This document shows, piece by piece, positions 61,630 through 64,000 of a DNA stretch of 64,000 bases. The notes below the pieces were generated by a model. It was not told the origin of the DNA. It saw nothing but the letters and a program-made list of their open reading frames with translations, and did no database searches. Positions within the stretch are counted from its first letter, which is position 1. Each line of letters opens with the position of its first letter. This DNA is from Parashewanella sp049608225 (lineage in GTDB: Bacteria > Pseudomonadota > Gammaproteobacteria > Enterobacterales > Shewanellaceae): assembly GCA_049608225.1 (NCBI GenBank), contig JBMYXI010000007.1:1-64000 (forward strand), in the 5' to 3' direction. The translations under genes were made by a program, and so were the position numbers.

Positions 61630-61723
61630 CGGGATAATGCGTTTTCTAAGGTGTTCACCCTAGAGCGAGACAATAGATAGTCAGGCTACACTTTACATTC
61701 GTTCCTTTCATCGAGACATATTT

Positions 61724-62965
61724 GTGTCTATTCGTATTTCTAAAATAATTAAAATCGTCTTATTTGGTGGTTTGGCTTGCATCCCGTTTTTGTCGAATGC
61801 GACTTTTGCTGCAGGTTATGTAGTTCAACCTGAGTCAAGAGCTTACGCTTGCGAACTGGGTCATAACAGCCAGTGTGGCGAAGTTAAGTATATGCCTGAG
61901 GCGATTTCCGCTAGCATTGATTTTACTGATGTAGATATTCCTAAATTGAATGGGCATATAGTCAGCGCTGGTAATTCGTCATTCAATGCATTAGATGAGC
62001 AAAGCCCTGATCGTTGGTGCCAAAAGAATGAAATGGTGGCTGGCGATCAAATATTTAAATGGCATATAACTGAGCCCGAAAAAACCAAAAACTGGCGTTA
62101 TTACATTACTAAATCAAACTGGGATCCATATTTACCTTTAACTCGTTCAAGTTTTGAAGATAAGCCGTTTTGCATCATCAATGGTGACGGGGCTGCGCCA
62201 GAAGGGGATATAAGTCAAACTTGTACAGTCCCTCAAGATCATAAAGGCTATCAAGTGATTATGGCCGTTTGGGATATTGCTAATACCCCAAAAAGTTATT
62301 ATCAAGCCATTGATGTCGACATTATTAAGCAAGCAAACACCCCTTCTAAAAGAGTACAAATTGGCACTATTAATCCTGAAGCTAACTTGAGCCAAGGTGA
62401 TGTGGTTACGGCGACCTTATTTGACCATCAAGGCAATAAAATGCCAGAACATTTGAGTGTTGAAATTGGTGATAAAAAGCAAGGTAATGCCAACTTCTGG
62501 TCGCACAATTTAGCAGAAATGATAAATAAAAATTTGGCGGGTATTCGCGCAGGACAAAAAACCTTACAAGGTATGGTAATGCCCATGTACAGCTGCAATC
62601 TAGTGTATGCTTCTGAACACAGTGCGGCGGGTCATTTCGAGACTCAAATAACTAAGGCCAGAGATATTAAAAGTGACGATTTTAAAATCGTTAATATGGA
62701 TGAAACGCTACCTATAACCAAGTCGAGAAGTGTCAATATTCATTTTACCATTGATACTCAAGTTAAAGGTAAGCTTGAAATAAAAGCATTTGATAAAAAC
62801 GGAATTGCAGTGGGGTTTGACAATTCAACTTTGCACAGCGGGATCGATAAAATTTCATTTTCAGTCAAGTCGGCACAACAAGGACAATTGCGGTTAGAAC
62901 TGATTTTTAGAACGAGTTTAGGCTCTATCATTCAAAAAGAAAGATACGTTCAGATTACGAGTTGA
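61724..62965 (+). CDS. GbpA-like secreted protein with non-catalytic AA10 (LPMO-like) domain
   Basis: 413 aa. Signal peptide 1-29 (ends NATFA), AA10/chitin-binding type-3 domain (30-203), GbpA-type domain 2 (about 208-310) and a third beta domain (about 320-413); the C-terminal chitin-binding module of Vibrio GbpA is absent. Both copper ligands of the LPMO histidine brace are gone: mature residue 1 is Ala30 (AAGYV instead of HGYV) and the second His is Glu119 (EPEKTKNWRYYITK). The fold residues WRYYITK, PFC, YQVIMAVWDI and SYYQAIDV are kept. GTG start at 61724. Likely a binding protein or adhesin, not an enzyme. Confidence 0.88.
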   Translation: MSIRISKIIKIVLFGGLACIPFLSNATFAAGYVVQPESRAYACELGHNSQCGEVKYMPEAISASIDFTDVDIPKLNGHIVSAGNSSFNALDEQSPDRWCQKNEMVAGDQIFKWHITEPEKTKNWRYYITKSNWDPYLPLTRSSFEDKPFCIINGDGAAPEGDISQTCTVPQDHKGYQVIMAVWDIANTPKSYYQAIDVDIIKQANTPSKRVQIGTINPEANLSQGDVVTATLFDHQGNKMPEHLSVEIGDKKQGNANFWSHNLAEMINKNLAGIRAGQKTLQGMVMPMYSCNLVYASEHSAAGHFETQITKARDIKSDDFKIVNMDETLPITKSRSVNIHFTIDTQVKGKLEIKAFDKNGIAVGFDNSTLHSGIDKISFSVKSAQQGQLRLELIFRTSLGSIIQKERYVQITS

Positions 62966-63135
62966 ACTTGATAATGTTTTTGAATTGTTTAACGATGGAG
63001 GGACTTGCTCGATCGATTCGCATCTGATAGCTTCGAACATAACTCGTGGAAATGCGAGCATATTTATGCGGTTCTCTTGTATGAAAATTACTGGATATAA
63101 ATATGTCAATTAAATAATAACAATAGGAACTATCA

Positions 63136-64000
63136 GTGAACTCAAAAATGCTTGGCTCTATCGCCATCGTTTCAGGAACTGCTATTGGTGGTGGCATGCT
63201 CGCCTTACCTTTAGCAATGGCAGGACTTGGAACCTTCCCCGCGTTAATTTTACTTGCCGTATTATGGGCTGTTTCAGCATACAGTGCGTTACTTATGTTG
63301 GAAATTAATCTGAAATCTGGTGTCGGTGATAATGTTCATGCCATCACAGGGAAAATCCTCGGCAAGATCGGACAATTTCTACAAGGGGCATCATTTCTGA
63401 GTTTATTGTATGCATTAACTATGGTGTATTTACTGGGCGGCTCTACCTTGCTTGATGCAAAATACGAAATGTTAACCGGACGCAACATGGACTCCAAAAC
63501 AGCGATAATGGCATTTACTTTGATCTTTGGGGGATTGATTGCCGTTGGTGTTGCTTGGGTTGATAGGGTTTCACGCTTTTTCTTCCCGTTAATGATCACC
63601 TTACTCGTGGTGCTGGTGGCGTTTTTATTGCCTGAGGTGAGCTTATCAAGCTTGGTCTCTGATACCATCAAAAGCGGCATTGAGCAGGGCGGTGTATCTG
63701 GCATCATTATGGCCGCAGTACCTGTTGCATTCACCTCCTTTGGTTTTCATGTTTGCATTGCAACTTTAGTAGGCTATTTAGATGGCGAAGTTAAATCGCT
63801 GAAAAAAGTATTGCTTATTGGCTCAACCATTCCATTAATTTGTTATATCTTTTGGCTATTAGTGACGGTAGGCACTGTTGGTGGTGATGCAATAAATAGT
63901 TTTAATGGTTCATTACCTGCGCTTGTGAAAGCGCTGCAAGACGTGGCTCAATTTTCTTTTATTGATAAATGCATCACTTTTTTCGCTGATTTAGCTTTAG
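63136..64000 (+). CDS. Aromatic amino-acid permease (TyrP/Mtr family), N-terminal part
   Basis: GTG start at 63136 with AGGA 8 nt upstream; 288 codons run off the right edge. It is a HAAAP-family proton symporter: GSIAIVSGTAIGGGMLALPLAMAGLGTFPA in the first TM helix is the family signature, and eight TM segments can be read (about 5-25, 30-50, 78-100, 118-137, 143-162, 185-205, 218-238 and onward). The GxxxGGGMLALP wording is nearest TyrP (tyrosine), but Trp or broad specificity cannot be excluded. About 400 residues would be expected in full. Confidence 0.9.
   Translation, partial: MNSKMLGSIAIVSGTAIGGGMLALPLAMAGLGTFPALILLAVLWAVSAYSALLMLEINLKSGVGDNVHAITGKILGKIGQFLQGASFLSLLYALTMVYLLGGSTLLDAKYEMLTGRNMDSKTAIMAFTLIFGGLIAVGVAWVDRVSRFFFPLMITLLVVLVAFLLPEVSLSSLVSDTIKSGIEQGGVSGIIMAAVPVAFTSFGFHVCIATLVGYLDGEVKSLKKVLLIGSTIPLICYIFWLLVTVGTVGGDAINSFNGSLPALVKALQDVAQFSFIDKCITFFADLAL

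Noticed and set aside
62966..63135. TyrR box upstream of the aromatic amino-acid permease
   Set aside because: No match to TGTAAA-N6-TTTACA was convincing in this gap.

Overview
The window is chromosomal DNA of a marine gammaproteobacterium of the Shewanella type. The reasons are the gene orders mreBCD-maf-rng-yhdP-nitrilase-tldD, the methylcitrate operon GntR-prpB-prpC-acnD-prpF, and ubiE-ubiJ-ubiB-tatABC-tatD-GGDEF-hemB, plus a DUF2960 protein. Several lineage-specific proteins, including an ankyrin-repeat protein and orphan coiled-coil proteins, would fit Parashewanella or a similar host-associated relative. That genus-level guess is inference.

Layout. 1-1466 (minus): 5' end of an EF-G gene, sprT and metJ. 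1771-12796 (plus): cell-shape genes mreBCD, then maf, rng, yhdP, a nitrilase-family amidase and tldD. 12916-18005: the conserved yjgA (darP) and pmbA, interleaved with two accessory genes, an orphan 598-aa protein and an ankyrin protein. 18099-24888 (minus): complete methylcitrate (propionate) operon with its GntR regulator and a well-defined promoter/operator. 25012-27120: two orphan genes, a repeat-rich coiled-coil protein and a small tail-anchored membrane protein. 27349-37265 (minus): hemB, a membrane diguanylate cyclase, tatD, a small exported protein, tatCBA, ubiB (broken by one missing base), ubiJ, ubiE and an arginase-family gene. 37478-38947: nnr. 39268-45374: mostly accessory genes (tandem paralogues, secreted PPC-domain protein, DUF2960, RDD, GNAT, secreted lysozyme-like protein). 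45487-52107: peroxiredoxin-like protein, RhlE-type helicase, aminopeptidase P, FKBP, LysR/VOC pair, GNAT.

52264-56250 (minus) is the strongest candidate for an undescribed system: a three-gene operon encoding a membrane-anchored KAP-type P-loop NTPase, a PD-(D/E)XK nuclease-like protein and a small orphan protein. It is followed by a bufferin (copper-binding peptide) operon bufA-bufB-bufC (56527-58692) whose precursor carries the cysteine-rich core twice. The right end holds a hotdog thioesterase, a GNAT, a MocR-type regulator whose PLP lysine position is Asp, a GbpA/LPMO-like secreted protein that has lost both copper-binding histidines, and the start of an aromatic amino-acid permease cut by the window edge.

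No rRNA, tRNA, CRISPR array, insertion sequence or integrase was seen. A dispersed palindromic repeat occurs at 18025 and in a nested form at 45383.
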